From Panorpa germanica (Eukaryota; Arthropoda; Insecta; Mecoptera; Panorpidae), in assembly GCA_963678705.1 (NCBI GenBank), contig OY783203.1, positions 38,502,347 through 38,566,346 on the forward strand: a DNA stretch of 64,000 nt, written 5' to 3'. Position 1 is the stretch's first letter, and each line of letters starts with the position of its first letter. The position numbers were made by a program, and so were the translations under genes. Under the pieces are notes generated by a model. It did no database searches. It was not told the origin of the DNA and saw nothing but the letters and a program-made list of their open reading frames with translations. Positions 12,230 through 23,345 of this stretch are shown one piece after another.

Positions 12230-13135
12230 GTTATGAAAACGCGACATATGTTGTTACGTCGAGGCGCCGGGCACGACTGTGACTCTGCTGTAGGTTCTCC
12301 CGACTCGATCAACTCTCGTTCTCAGTTCTCACTGACTTGTGTGTACAATGTACAGTGTACACTGTAGCGCGCAGTGTAGCAGTATAGTGTAGTGTAGTAC
12401 AGTCTGACAGTGTGTGGCGGTGCGGTGTGTTGGTTGCAGGTCGGACTGTAGTACAGTCGTCAGCCGTGAGCTGTGTGAGCCGTTAACATACGAAACACAG
12501 GCACAGCAAGCAAGCTAGCCTACTAGTTACAACAGCTGCCAAATTATCTGAAAGGGAGTAGTAGTTACGCATAAGTCCCCCGTTTCGTTTGAGTTTGCGT
12601 TTGCGTTTACAACTTGAACAGTCGAACAAACCCGAATCCGAATGTTTAGTGGATTATAATATAACGTCGTCGTCCGTCGAAGCCGATTGCCGATTGCCGA
12701 ACGCTGAATGCTAAACGCCAAACTAAGGGAACGTTTGTTGCTTTTAAATTCGGCGGTGTCTGTGTACACTTTACTTGGTAACAAACAAAGTAATCTTTCG
12801 ACGACAATGTGCGCAGCAACAAAACTACTTTGTATTAACTAGTAATGCGCGAAAACATCTCAAACGCTGAACGATCCTTTACTTGTTCTTTGTGTGAACG
12901 TGTGATGTATACTGAAACTGATGTCGTAGACATCCTAATGCTGCTGGTTCTACTGCTTACTCTCTGAGTGCATTTTTCACTTCTTAACCCCCACCATCGC
13001 GAGGGCAAAGCACCGTCGAAGAGCCAAGACGAGTCAACGGAATGTACAAGGTCGCAAGGCTCAAAACCGGACTTGCATCCTATCCTCCTAGTCGAACGCG
13101 TCCTATACTCGTATCTGTGACCGCGAGCACGGGAA
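12230..13135. promoter_or_regulatory. GC-raised island, possible promoter or 5' exon
   Basis: About 900 bp clearly richer in G, C and CpG than the surrounding DNA, without a long believable coding frame. The part at 12300-12450 is full of short GTGTA/TACAC and AGTGTAG words and includes initiator-like TCAGT sites on both strands. On the minus strand, TCAGTGAGAACTGAG (about 12330) is followed about 29 nt downstream by AGTCG, close to an insect DPE spacing. A donor-like CAG|GTATGA lies at 12040 on that strand. This is what the 5' end of a long-intron gene often looks like, but direction and use are inference. Confidence 0.3.
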
Positions 13136-14307
13136 TGAGATAGTATTCTTATTCTTATTCTTTTATATGTACGAGTATCATATGTATTAGTCTCCTATGT
13201 TTGTACGATCTTACTTCTATTTCCAGCACATTTATGCAAACATATGTGAAACGCAGTAGTAAGTCACAGAAAAACTTTAACTATTTATTTCTGTTCTGAA
13301 TTAAAACTGACAAAAAATACCGAGTACTTAATCAATAAGTTTTTATGTTTAAACTAATAAATATTATCTAATTGGGTAACATTCCACTTATTTTTATGAT
13401 CAACTTATACACCACTCCATCATCAAAGTAATAAATTTATATAATGATGAGTTTGTGAAAGAGAAACTGACTCATAATCGACATAGAACGCAGTAGAGGG
13501 ACCTAATTCCATTCCTGGTTGTTCAACTCCAAAGCCAGACGTATGGTTTATCGAGAGTGTCAAAGACTTTGAAGTTGGAGTTCAAGAAAACTTGCCAAAC
13601 TACTTTAAAGGTTTTCTAGATTTCAACAATATGCCCAGTGCCCTCATAGCACAAAGCAAAAGGGCTTGCTCACAAATACAAACGCAGGTAACTGGTACAG
13701 GTAACATGAACGTGTACATAAAGACAAAACTCACACGTACACACACATCTGCGTGCATACAATGTACATCCTCAATAACAACACAACATAGTCAACACAC
13801 CCACGATGCTACGCCACTATCGAATGCAACAAAATACAAATATAAAAACACCCTTATGATTACAAAGTGCTTCATAACGGACGAATGGGTATACTCAGGT
13901 TAAAATCTTAACTCAAAATCATTACTTTTCTAAATGAATGAACAGAAATAATTTGAGTGAGCGTCCAACTTCAACTCTAACCATTGTACCAAAACCTTCC
14001 ACCGAGAGATTCCACCTTCAGTAGGGCATTTATTACCTGGAGAATGATATTCCTATAGCATTGTTATGGTAAAGAGTTACTTCATCAGGTAAAACTCAAA
14101 TACGAGTACGAGTCAACTAAAAAAGAGCAAGACAAAAGATATAAACATGAGATAAATGTAAAATTCAAAAAGGTGTGTAATCTCTATCTTAACAAAGAAA
14201 TGGAATTCTAATTGAAATAACTCTATGGACGTACTCAGTACAGGGCGCTCTGCTCGTATGTATCGTAGTGTATTTTATATATACATAAATATATATTATT
14301 TTTGAAT
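13136..14307. other. no clear gene
   Basis: Returns to AT-rich DNA. The 103-codon frame at 13592-13903 is rich in T, H, Q and K, driven by ACACACA-like sequence, and is not believable. A GACTTTGAAGTTGGAGTT motif at about 13566 recurs as GACTTCGAAGTTGGAGTT at about 18819, so part of this may be an old repeat. Confidence 0.4.
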
Positions 14308-14480
14308 TTGTGTTTATTTAACATCTGTTTATTTTCGATGGCTACCTACAATATATTTATGAGCACATAACCAAACTCATTTTGATAATAAGTAAACTCA
14401 AAGAATATAGCGTTGGTCCAGGAATCGATCCTAAAGGCACAGCAATCTGACGTTAAGTATAAATACTCTGGACCATTGTG
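14308..14480 (-). repeat. SINE copy
   Basis: Minus-strand copy: TTTATTTAACATCTGTTTATTTTCGATGG at the tail, AACCAAACTCATTTTGATAA in the middle, then GGTCCAGGAATCGATCCTAAAGGCAC and CAATCTGACG in the head. The central block is deleted. Confidence 0.7.
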
Positions 14481-14778
14481 CATTCTCTTATTTATTTGTA
14501 AGAGTCTAATTAAATGTTGGGGCTTACTATCGACTCATTAAATAAATAAAGTGGTGTTTTAAAATAAGGACCAATAGGAATTCTGAAACAACTTAATCAT
14601 TTTATGCTAATTAATGCTGTTAATGATGATTCTTCTAACACTCAATTTATACTTAAATTTACTACTATTGCACTCCTCAGAAAACCTACAAAACATTTCT
14701 GAAACATATTTTATAACCAGAGTATCATCAGATTCCGTAAATTAATTTTTATAACATACCGCGCATTTAATAGAATTA

Positions 14779-15062
14779 TGACGGTACAGTGGCTGAGAGC
14801 GGTGATGCTTGATGCCAGATAATTCTGTCTTCGGGTTCGATACCGCGACAAGAAGATCTGAGAATGATTTATTTTCTGGGATAGGTTGTTGTCAAAGTTT
14901 AATTATTGAAGTGAGAGCTCACAAATATCATAAACTTATTCAGCAGTAGTGTGCTACAGTACACCATACACCATAAAAATTGTCAATAATAGTATCAGGA
15001 TGATGTCGGTGATAGAACTCAGCATCGGAAATAGACCGACGTTAAATAAATAAAAATAAAAA
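14779..15062 (+). repeat. SINE copy, near full length
   Basis: Plus-strand copy running from GGTACAGTGGCTGAGAGCGG through TCTTCGGGTTCGATACCG to GATGTCGGTGATAG, CATCGGAAATAGACCGACG and a TAAATAAATAAAAATAAAAA tail. About 284 bp, with an extra segment after the B box. Confidence 0.85.
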
Positions 15063-15529
15063 AAAATAATTATAACTGTTTTGTAAAACTATATTAATTT
15101 TAATAAATTTTAACAAAAATTCAAAATAATGCATCTTGAGAATAATTAATATAGCAGGTTCTATATTGTCTTAGGTTAAAAACATTTTTAACAGTAAACC
15201 AATAAAAAAATTTAATTCGATTCATTTGTTATCAATGTGTGAATCACTGGTGAAAAATGAATTGTTAATCCAATAAATTTCACAACCAATATTTTTGATT
15301 TATTTTAGTAAGGAATAATTTGAAAAAAAGATGTGCTTTTTGTTTCTAGTTATAGCCGAGGAAAGTGCTTAAAAAGTTTAGGACTGTAAAATGCTGATTA
15401 AGACTGTGACAATAGTGAAGCAGCAAGAATTTTGAATATCTGGCTCCCAGTATGAAATTTATTACGTTTGTACGTATGATGGATGTAATGAATGAAAAAA
15501 TGTAATAAAGATTTTTCACAAGACACACA
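15063..15529. other. no gene seen
   Basis: AT-rich; a 60-codon minus frame at 15346-15528 has no domain signal. Confidence 0.4.
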
Positions 15530-15597
15530 TTTGGGGCCCTTGTAGCCCAGGGCCCCGTATCATTGATACGGCTGATACGGTGGTACTTACGCCACTG
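15530..15597 (-). repeat. possible hAT-type terminus
   Basis: Read on the minus strand it starts CAGTGGCGTAAGTACCACCG, like hAT-family ends, and holds two GTATCA/TGATAC palindromes and a GGGGCCCTGGGC block. No matching second end or target duplication was found, so this is a solo or decayed end. Confidence 0.35.
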
Positions 15598-15644
15598 TTT
15601 GTTATATTACAACTTGTTTTTTAAATTTAATTTAATCAATTTAA

Positions 15645-15748
15645 CTTAATAACAACCAAACTCAGAAAATATAACTCTGATCCGGGGATCGAACCCAAAG
15701 ACACAGGAGGCAGCGTCAAGCATCAATGCTCTCGCCCACTGTCTTACT
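15645..15748 (-). repeat. SINE head fragment
   Basis: Minus-strand copy of the SINE 5' part: AACAACCAAACTCAGAAAATAT, GGTCCGGG-like TGATCCGGGGATCGAACCC, then AGCGTCAAGCATCAATGCTC and TCGCCCACTGTC. Well preserved. Confidence 0.8.
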
Positions 15749-16041
15749 ATATAAGGAATATTTTTAATTTAAGCAGCCTTCTTAAACACCAATTGTGTAT
15801 TACCATCTTCACAAGTTGTGTCACCGCATTTTCTCATTTACTACATTATACGTAATAAACGTGAAAAGTTTTATTTATTCTAAGCTGCTCCACTACACTA
15901 TCACGTTGGAAAAATTTGCAGAACTGAATTATATGTATAAAGAAATATTCTTGTTTTTTCTAGTTCAAAAATAGAATGCGTAGTAGAATATCGTATAAAA
16001 ATTCTATTAGAGATTATTTAAGTTTCTGAAAGCAACAGTAA

Positions 16042-16412
16042 TGCCGGTTTCACACCAGAGTTCAATAAAACACGAACAAAAACTTGTTTCTCTGAATAAA
16101 AACACATTCCCATCTGGACTCTTTAAGATCAACGGAAAACACGTTTGTTGTTGTTTTTTAGTCTGCTTAGTTTGAACACGCAGTTTTTTTTTTGTAAACA
16201 TAAGCGCTTTTCAGTTGTTGTTTATCATGTTTATAATTTTTATAGGACACATAGAAATCACTAAAAACAAAACCAGTCTGTTCAGTGTGAACAGTCTGTT
16301 TTCGAAAAACAGGACTGTTTTAAAATAAAACAAAACATGATTTTGTTTTGTTTTTTGACAACAAAACGGTTTTTAAAACTGGTTCTGGTTTCACTCTGGT
16401 GTGACACCGGCA
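16042..16412. mobile_element. MITE with TAA target duplication
   Basis: Left end TGCCGGTTTCACACCAGAG and right end CTCTGGTGTGACACCGGCA are inverted repeats with one mismatch over these 19 bases. The 371-bp element is flanked by TAA at 16039-16041 and 16413-16415. The interior holds sub-repeats of the CAAAACA / TGTTTTG and AGTCTGTT types and no transposase. A three-base TWA duplication is typical of PIF/Harbinger elements, so that assignment is likely but not proven. The 64-codon minus frame at 16007-16201 lies across the left end and is not a gene. Confidence 0.7.
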
Positions 16413-16488
16413 TAAGATTTATTAATTTAAAATATTTATTTCAGGGATTTTAAAGTTCATTCAATTCATCACACTAATAAGTAGTCAA

Positions 16489-16686
16489 CTAGTGACTATG
16501 GTATAGAACAAGGAACGCAACATGGAACGCAAAACGCAGAACGGAGAACGCAGGTTTTATGTTTGAACTGGCTATTAATGTGACCCCTATCACTCCATTC
16601 CCGGCGCTTCCGACTTCTGGTTCAGTAAACCCTATGAATATGCCTGGTACAGACGTAACACCCAAGGTCTGAACAAACCATACCAG
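16489..16686 (-). other. open coding-like segment, unassigned
   Basis: The minus strand is open for about 65 codons between a stop at 16689-16687 and one at 16491-16489. The part at 16686-16570 has a less AT-biased, protein-like composition (VTSVPGIFIGFTEPEVGS). The downstream part is made of GAACGCAA-like repeats. There is no start codon context and I do not recognise the family. It may be a relic of a mobile element. Confidence 0.2.
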
Positions 16687-16957
16687 CTATAAACCTACAA
16701 GCGTCATCAGAGAGGAACTGGAGTTTGAATCATTGAGTGTATACCATACTCGTAATTCAAATACGCACTTTTAGTAAGTAATTTAGCATGCCAGACAGAA
16801 GATCAACATTTGTTGAAAGGGGAATATTAGTATGGAATTAAATTTAAGTGACCTGCTGAATAAAGTCCGTGTATATGTAACTCACAAATAGATAAAGGAT
16901 CGTCTACACTAGTAAAACTTTTTTCTGCAACACCAACTTTTATGTTTTATTATTAAA

Positions 16958-17270
16958 TCTGTATAAATAAAAATTAAATGCTGTTCGTTAGTAAGCGCAT
17001 CACTTGAGAATGGCTGGATTGATTTGACCAATTTTTTTTTAAATGTTGGTAATAGTCTGAATAAGGTTTATAGGCAAAGAAAAATAGGAAAATTTGCCGC
17101 GGAAAATTGTAAAAACTGAAAGTACTTATTCTATGTACGATACTATGAGCTCAAATATCGTTTAACAGCTAATAGTGACGAAAAATTTATTCAGTCGTTT
17201 ATTTACTGTTGAAATGTGAACAAATTTATTGAAATTTGGACAGGAGGACTACGTTTATCGGGTCAGCTAG
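16958..17270 (+). mobile_element. Helitron-like non-autonomous element
   Basis: Begins TCTGTATAAATAAAAATT after A and ends GGGTCAGCTAG before T, so it has A|TC...CTAG|T boundaries with no terminal inverted repeats. The sequence after the start (GAATGGCTGGATTGATTTGA) and the TTGGACAGGAGG tail are shared in diverged form with 910-1194. About 313 bp with no coding capacity. The usual 3' hairpin is weak here. Confidence 0.6.
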
Positions 17271-18663
17271 TAAATTATAAAATAAACCTTATGAATCAGA
17301 AGCTTTATGTTCTTTAGTTATGACAAAACTAAAGTTTAAATAAAGAAATGGGTTCTTAAATTCTAATTTTCAAAGATCGATCACAGTTAAGTAACGAAAA
17401 ATATAGCTGTGATATTTTGGATGGCTAAAGCTACAGTTATGTATGACTGGAACAAAAATGAGGGTTGATAAAACAACGGAAATTTATAATAAATTAAGAA
17501 TTGAAAAATCGGCACTTAAAAGGTTTTGGGAATAGGAACCAATAAAAAAGAAGTAAAATTAAGTTTTCCAAATATATCAAAACATCTCTTTAGATATAAT
17601 TCATTAAGAACTTTATTATGACCTGAAATTTATAGTAAATTTATGCTAAAGCGCTCTTATCATATTATAAAATGAAACTGTTACAAAAAAATTGATCAAT
17701 TTCGATCTTAAATCTAATTCAGAATAATATTAAAGACAGTAGTATTTTTGCAAAACATCTATACTCTTATATTCTTTTCAGTTGTATTTTCAGTTTATTT
17801 TAAATCAAAAAACAACTTAAGTAAAGTAATAAATTGGTACTCTCATTACAACAAAGGTTAACGGAAGTAAACTTAAACAGCATTAAATTATATCGTGTAT
17901 TAAGAGTCCTAGTAGACCATGGGCACCGCTTTTAATCAACCTGTTCAAGAACGTTCATGTCTTTGATTATAACTGGGAATTAAACACCGACCGAAATAGC
18001 TCCATGGTTAGAGCCCAGTACAGATAGCTATTTTTTTGTAGAAATGTAAGAGTTTTGTGTTAATGTTAATGCATCAGTGTGGACGCCGCTTAAGACACTA
18101 CATTGTTAACAAAGCATTAACTCAGTAACAGTGTACCAGTAAGGTTGTGGGGACCGTGAAACCACATGCACTTCAGATTCAAGTATTTTACGTAAAAAAA
18201 GAAAATTGAATAAAATTTACTGGCCAAGACTCTAATGTTTTAACATTAAATTTAAACATTATTGTTACAGGCCTACAAATTACATACAAACGAATAAATA
18301 GGGTTATTAAATAAAAATAAAAGTAAAAGTAAATAAATATGTGAAGAGTATTTATATCTATCCTTTTTTATATTCAAACATAAATAAATTGTTTCTTCAT
18401 ATAGAAACTGAAACATGAACAAAATACAAGGACAGGGATTGCAAACCTGCGGCGGTTTGAATTACGATGTTTGCAGACGTTTATATATTTAATTTCTATG
18501 ACATAAATGTGTGTATGAAACATTTTAAGATTATATAACAGTTCGTATTTATTAACTGAAAAATATACAGATTTTCATACATTACAGACTATATTTTACA
18601 GACATTAAATATCACTGTTTTAATTTTTTTTTATTGTTATATTCTTTTTAATTTAAATTACTT
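17271..18663. other. no gene seen
   Basis: AT-rich DNA with nothing recognisable. Patches at 17900-18020 and 18060-18180 are GC-richer, but all frames are closed. Confidence 0.45.
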
Positions 18664-18790
18664 AAGACGATACAGAGCATTGATGCTTGACGCTGACTGT
18701 TGCGTCTTCGGTAGTCCCCAAACCAAAGGTGTATTTCCTTGATTGGATTGTACATGTATTCATAAATATGTATTATATGTACCACATATA
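18664..18790 (+). repeat. SINE head fragment
   Basis: Plus-strand: CAGAGCATTGATGCTTGACG, CTGACTGTTGCGTCTTCGG, then a damaged B-box region (GTAGTCCCCAAACCAAAGG). 3' truncated. Confidence 0.65.
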
Positions 18791-19009
18791 GTAAATGATA
18801 GTATGAAATAATTTGATTGACTTCGAAGTTGGAGTTAAGCCATCGAAATTTTTAACGACTCCAGACGAATTAAATATTTTACTAAATTTTGTTGAAACGT
18901 TTGTATATAAAATTTAATTAAGTTTGTTTTAAACAAGTCTTTAAAAACTATTATTTTAACACAGACATTAAAAAAATAGATTAACATCTTATAATAAAAC
19001 TTTATGCAC

Positions 19010-19112
19010 AACGGCACAGTGGCCTAGGGCAAAGATGTTTGACGCCAGTTGCTATGTCTTCCGATGCGATTCCCGAACCACCGCTATATTTTCTAGGTTT
19101 AGTTGTTGTTTT
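19010..19112 (+). repeat. SINE head fragment
   Basis: Plus-strand: CGGCACAGTGGCCTAGGGC, TTGACGCCAGTTGCTATGTC, CGATGCGATTCCCGAACCAC, TTTTCTAGGTTTAGTTG; then truncated. Confidence 0.75.
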
Positions 19113-19173
19113 GTTCTAAAATTTCAAATAAAATATTTAAAAATGTAATAATGAAATAAATACATTAAACAAG

Positions 19174-19200
19174 GTCACTTTGCGACTGGGCAAACGCTAG
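19174..19200 (+). mobile_element. Helitron-like 3' terminus
   Basis: GTCACTTTGCGACTGGGC then AAACGCTAG followed by T. A GTC...GAC stem lies about 10 nt before CTAG. It aligns with the terminus at 35908-35936 (GTCGC-CGCTT-GCGAC stem, GGGGTAAACTCTAG|T). The 5' end of the element was not located. Confidence 0.45.
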
Positions 19201-19928
19201 TGATATAAAATTAAAGAAAATTACAACACAGATATGTATTTATTTTAATTAGAAAAAAACTTATCTTTCTTTCACAAAAAATTACCTACAAATTTACATC
19301 ATTTCGTTACCCCACTACCATTGCCATCACTGCCCACCAAGAGAAGTGTAAAAGAGATGCAGAATTAAACGTCACAACGTTAACAGCTGTTGCGTCAACC
19401 AATAAAGTTTTCATATAATGCCGTGGTACTTATTATATTCTACAGACTTTGTATTACGGTAAAGCGGTATTACGAAATTCAAACTTTAAATAGATATATC
19501 TCCGTCAATTTTTAAATTATTCAGTTAGAATAATTATAAGAAGGTTCTCCTCTTCTGCATGAGTACCTATCTTCTATATATAAGGCCGTCACGATAAATG
19601 AAATAACTTCAATATTTTTGGCACGATTTTCGTTAGTTCATAACTATTCTAATAATAAAACTAATTGCAAAAATGAAAGTAATATAAATGAACTTCTAAA
19701 ATCCTAAATTAATTCCACCGGGTTCCTAAACGTTTCCCACCATAAACTAACTACGTCTAATGGACGATATAATTTTGCGTTTGTTTATTTGTTACGAGTT
19801 AGCACCGAGTTACATAAAATTTATAACTTATTTAATGTTTGCAGTTTTTTTAAGAGGCTACACCACCTGAGCGTTAAAGAATGAGTATTTACAGTGTTAA
19901 TTTTATTTATGTAACGTCATTATGTTTA

Positions 19929-20144
19929 TGTGGATTTGATCTAAGTTCTGCTCGATTACCTTTTTCATTACGATTTTTTCTAATTGCTGTAATTTTTGTA
20001 ATTTTTGATGTAGAAATTCCTCTTCTCCTTCCTATAATCATAATTTTTTCATTCTCAAATATTATAATATGAACATTTGTAGGTTTATTTTTTTTAATTA
20101 TTTTGTTAATAGGATTATATCATGAGTGAAATCAAGGAGCATTG
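19929..20144 (+). pseudogene. nuclear mitochondrial insertion, partial ND3
   Basis: About 72 codons read as the C-terminal part of NADH dehydrogenase subunit 3, the complex I membrane protein encoded in mitochondria. Visible family motifs are [18 protein letters not shown], then [13 protein letters not shown], then LIGLYHEWNQGAL. The frame is closed under the nuclear code by TGA at 20070-20072 and 20127-20129. Both fall where mitochondrial ND3 has tryptophan, so under the invertebrate mitochondrial code the frame is open throughout. The N-terminal third is missing, as is the usual C-terminus. There is no frameshift, so the transfer may be fairly young. A minus-strand SINE begins about 19 bp downstream. 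Confidence 0.88.
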
Positions 20145-20162
20145 TTAATACTAGTTCAATCA

Positions 20163-20335
20163 TTCTCATATATGGGAACTACACCACTGCCTTATATGTT
20201 GTATGATTATGCGAGCACATAATCAAATTAATTTTTATAACAACCAAATCCAGAAAATATAGTACTTGTTCGGATATCTAACCTGAAGACACAGTAGTAT
20301 GACGTCAAACATTAATGCTCTCACCAATTTTATCA
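20163..20335 (-). repeat. SINE copy
   Basis: Minus-strand copy: CTCATATATGGGAACTACACC, CACTGCCTTATA, CAACCAAATCCAGAAAATAT, GTTCGGATATCTAACCTGAAG, then GACGTCAAACATTAATGCTC. The 3' tail region is missing. It begins just after the ND3 numt. Confidence 0.7.
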
Positions 20336-21659
20336 TCGGTCAAAGTAACATACAGAATACGGCCCTTAGTTACCGATGGGCTATTTCCGATGGTTCTAGT
20401 TACTGACTTCGGAAGAGGCACAAAATATTTTTTAAGGACGTTCCCAAGGAACAGTCATGGTCAAACAAAGGCTCTCCCTATTTAAACTATCCTGTTTATA
20501 ACTGATGTACATTATACAAATTTTAATGCGCACTGCTCTCTTTCGGTTAGCCTCACATTCGCAGAAATAAAAAAATAATCCTACTGCATCGTTTTTTAGA
20601 TCTGACAACGTTGCATTTTTAAACTGACTAAAATCCAATTTGTTTACTTTTATCTTTACTCACGACTCTTTACTTCGCTGTGTTTTAAACTTTCCACGTA
20701 GTGCGACGTTGCCAAGTCGCAATCTTATAGTCGTGAGAACGGTGGAAAATTATGAAAAGTAGTTCACTTTAAACTTATTTTATGAAAACAATACCGCTTA
20801 TTGTAATTTTTTACAGGATAATATTTGTCATATTCTCAATTAATGATTTTAGGTTCTTTAAACAATCGAAAGAAAATTACCACAGTTATGTAATATAAAT
20901 ACAATTTTTAACAGTCAGTATATAAATATTTAGTACTGCAAGGGATACTAAAATTTGTTGTACGTATAAGGACTTATTAAAAACATATATTTAAATCTTC
21001 AAGAAAATCTTAAGAAAAGTGTTTTTCTTGGGAACATCCTTAAGGTTTAGGGCGTAACATGATTTAGTAGAACCCTTTAAAATACTTGTATTTTGTGTTG
21101 TTACAATTAAGACTTGTTTGTTTCACTGTTATTGACATTTCGCGCTATAAAATTTAAAGCTGCTTAAGGGCTCGCAACTCTTTCTTTATAAATAACATCG
21201 TAATTAGCAAGGGTAAACTCCCTTAAAGCGACGCCCTTTAAAAATATTGTAAACACTTCAAAGCTTACGGGCACATTTGAATAAGTATTTCTTATAATTT
21301 TCACTTCAAAGCAATAAATTTCACGAAACGGTATTTTTTGCATTTTTTAAGAAAAAAAAATCCAGAGTTATCGAGCTGTGTTATTCGAGTCACATACTAA
21401 TTATGTTAAATATATTTTTACACCTAAGGAAATGGGAAATAAAGCGTTGTTCTACATTTTACGTTTTGCAATTTATATTTTCCGGGTGATTTTGATTAAT
21501 ATAAAACGAAATTATTTTATTCAACTTCAACTTTTTTTGTCTCAATAAATTCGAAGGTACTTTGATAATTCAGTATCTTTTTGAATTTCCCGCGCGTATA
21601 TTTTAGTTTGTGCTTGACAGTCATTGAAACCAGCTATTCGCGCAATGGATGCCGCGATT
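20336..21659. other. no gene seen
   Basis: AT-rich. The 68-codon minus frame at 20432-20638 has no recognisable domain. A TTAAGGACGTTCCCAAGGAAC patch (about 20430) and its near reverse complement TTGGGAACATCCTTAAGG (about 21029) form a weak distant inverted pair. Confidence 0.4.
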
Positions 21660-21886
21660 GCGATGGAATGTGTCGAGTTGACTGCTACCCTATTCAGCAT
21701 ATTCTTCAGGTTTAGCCTTTTACGCTATTTCCTGTTTCCAAAGCTGAAGAAACAAAGAGATCATTACTGAAAGCACTGAAACAAACGCCTATTTTGAGGG
21801 CATCCTATTATTTGAAAGGAATAAAAAAATTGGAAAAACGCTGGACTAAATATATCGAGCTTAAAGGAGACTATGTTGATAAATAA
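21660..21886 (+). pseudogene. mariner transposase C-terminal relic
   Basis: Decayed end of a mariner-family transposase. One frame reads LLPYSAYSSGLAF, another YFLFPKLKKQRDHY, and the last YYLKGIKKLEKRWTKYIE followed by LKGDYVDK and a stop at 21884-21886. These match the conserved order around the third catalytic aspartate (P-Y-S-x-D-L-A-P-x-D-Y) and the C-terminus. The catalytic DLAPSD motif is destroyed by substitutions and at least two frameshifts. The N-terminal domain is absent. Confidence 0.75.
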
Positions 21887-22019
21887 AGCACTTATTTGCC
21901 GAAAAGAAATATCTTTTATTGAGAAATTAAACCTGGTAAATATACTAATTAATATTAATTAGTATTTAGATTATCAGATTTTGTTAGTAGACAGATTAAT
22001 TTTGACAGATAGATTTTTT

Positions 22020-22380
22020 ATTCATTATGTCACACGCAAAGGGGAAAGGGGTTTACAAAGCGTGACGAGTCATATACTTCGTGACGTCACATCTAATCTA
22101 AAATTCAACTTCCAAAAAAGAAAGAAACAAGAATAAAATGAAAATAGGATTAAACAGGCTAAATTAATCCTCGAGCGGCCCCTGTAAACGAGCCGCAAAA
22201 TATAAACGAGAAAATAAAAAATTTCAGTTAGATTGGAAGTTAATTTCTTTTTCAAATTAGTGACGTCACAGTATTCTGAGTGAAGAGTGAGGTTCCGCTA
22301 TATATAACATTATGCATCAAGGGGGAGCGGATGATGTTACAAATCCATGACATTTAAGTGACGTAACTTATGGAAGGTTC
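22020..22380. repeat. palindromic MITE copy
   Basis: Starts TATGTCACACGCAAAGGGG and ends TGACGTAACTTATGGAAGGTTCC, approximate inverted ends. The interior has GTGACGTCACATCTAATC and, in the right half, a second GTGACGTCACAG. The centre is AT-rich. A further half-copy with CCACTCCCTTTTCACGTC and TTGTCACGTATTG follows at about 22408-22470. Confidence 0.6.
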
Positions 22381-22470
22381 CTAGAGGTGCAGATTAGACA
22401 TGACGTTATAAAGCTTAATACTCCACTCCCTTTTCACGTCTTGTCACGTATTGCCTCTCACGAAATAAAT

Positions 22471-22985
22471 ATTTTCGCTAATTGAGAATCAAATCTGGGT
22501 TCAAGCATAACAAACTGTAAAGAGACTATGACCTGACCACACTAAGCCTTGGCCACGCTAAGGTATTATAAAATTCTCTTTTCCTTCATTTCTGTAAAAC
22601 GCAATTTTGGAATATCTGTGCTTACCACTAGTTGATGGTAAAAGAAGTAGCAGCAGTTGTCTCTGCCATAAGTAAACACCATTAGGGGTTATTTTTAAAA
22701 ATACAGTAGCGTGAGGTCCCTGGGGTGCAGCCTTATCTCTAAACGGTCAATTTTAAAAGGTCTTATTGGGGATTATTGTCTTGAAATGTTATTTATTGCA
22801 TTACGAAAAAGCCTATATCTTTATATTTGTAATTGACTTCGAAATAATTTTAACCCTTTCAGCGTACAGTTATTTATAGCAGATAGCAATAGTATTTATG
22901 CCAACCAATATAACAATATTTTGCTTTCACACAGATGGGGGCACATTAACCAGTGGCGGTAGTTCTTTGGCAATGATCCGCTCCC
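22471..22985. other. no gene seen; possible TE end
   Basis: Mixed composition. CAGTAGCGTGAGGTCCC at about 22705 and CCAGTGGCGGTAGTTC at about 22951 resemble hAT-type ends, but no partner ends or duplications are visible. Confidence 0.35.
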
Positions 22986-22987
22986 CT

Positions 22988-23040
22988 GCTAAGAGCTGCT
23001 AAGAGCTGCTAAGAGCTGCTAAGAGCTACTAAGAAGCTAC
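22988..23040. repeat. 10-bp tandem repeat
   Basis: AAGAGCTGCT repeated three times in register from 22991, then AAGAGCTACT and AAGAAGCTAC. A young short minisatellite. Confidence 0.85.
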
Positions 23041-23249
23041 AAAGAACTAATTTGTATTTTCTATAGACTATCTCGACGAATAGATAAATTAAGAATGTTT
23101 TTGTTTATAGAATCACTGGTTGTTTTTAGTGGGGCGGTAAATTTTATTTTACGTATGCGTATTTATTACAGGGATTGACTAAATGGAGTGAATTATCCCA
23201 AATAGAATGGGTTATCTTGAGAGTAATAAAGGGTATTTAACTATTTTTA

Positions 23250-23345
23250 ATGACACTGTGGGCGAGAGCATTCGATCTCAGGACCAGAATCATATTTTTG
23301 GATTTGGTTGATATTAAGGTAAATTAATTATGTCTATATACCACA
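23250..23345 (+). repeat. SINE head fragment with deletion
   Basis: GACACTGTGGGCGAGAGCATT runs directly into CGATCTCAGGACCAGAATC (the part between the A-box region and the B box is lost), then ATATTTTTGGATTTGGTTG and AAATTAATTATGTC. Confidence 0.7.

Noticed and set aside
12527-12784. 85-codon minus-strand frame in the GC-raised island
   Set aside because: No domain and driven by local composition; the island has no consistent coding signal.
19881-20072. A nuclear 63-codon gene starting at ATG 19881
   Set aside because: Its end is a mitochondrial TGA tryptophan codon and its latter part is ND3, so it is a numt rather than a nuclear gene.
22988-23040. Possible CRISPR-like array
   Set aside because: Units are directly adjacent without spacers, so it is a minisatellite.
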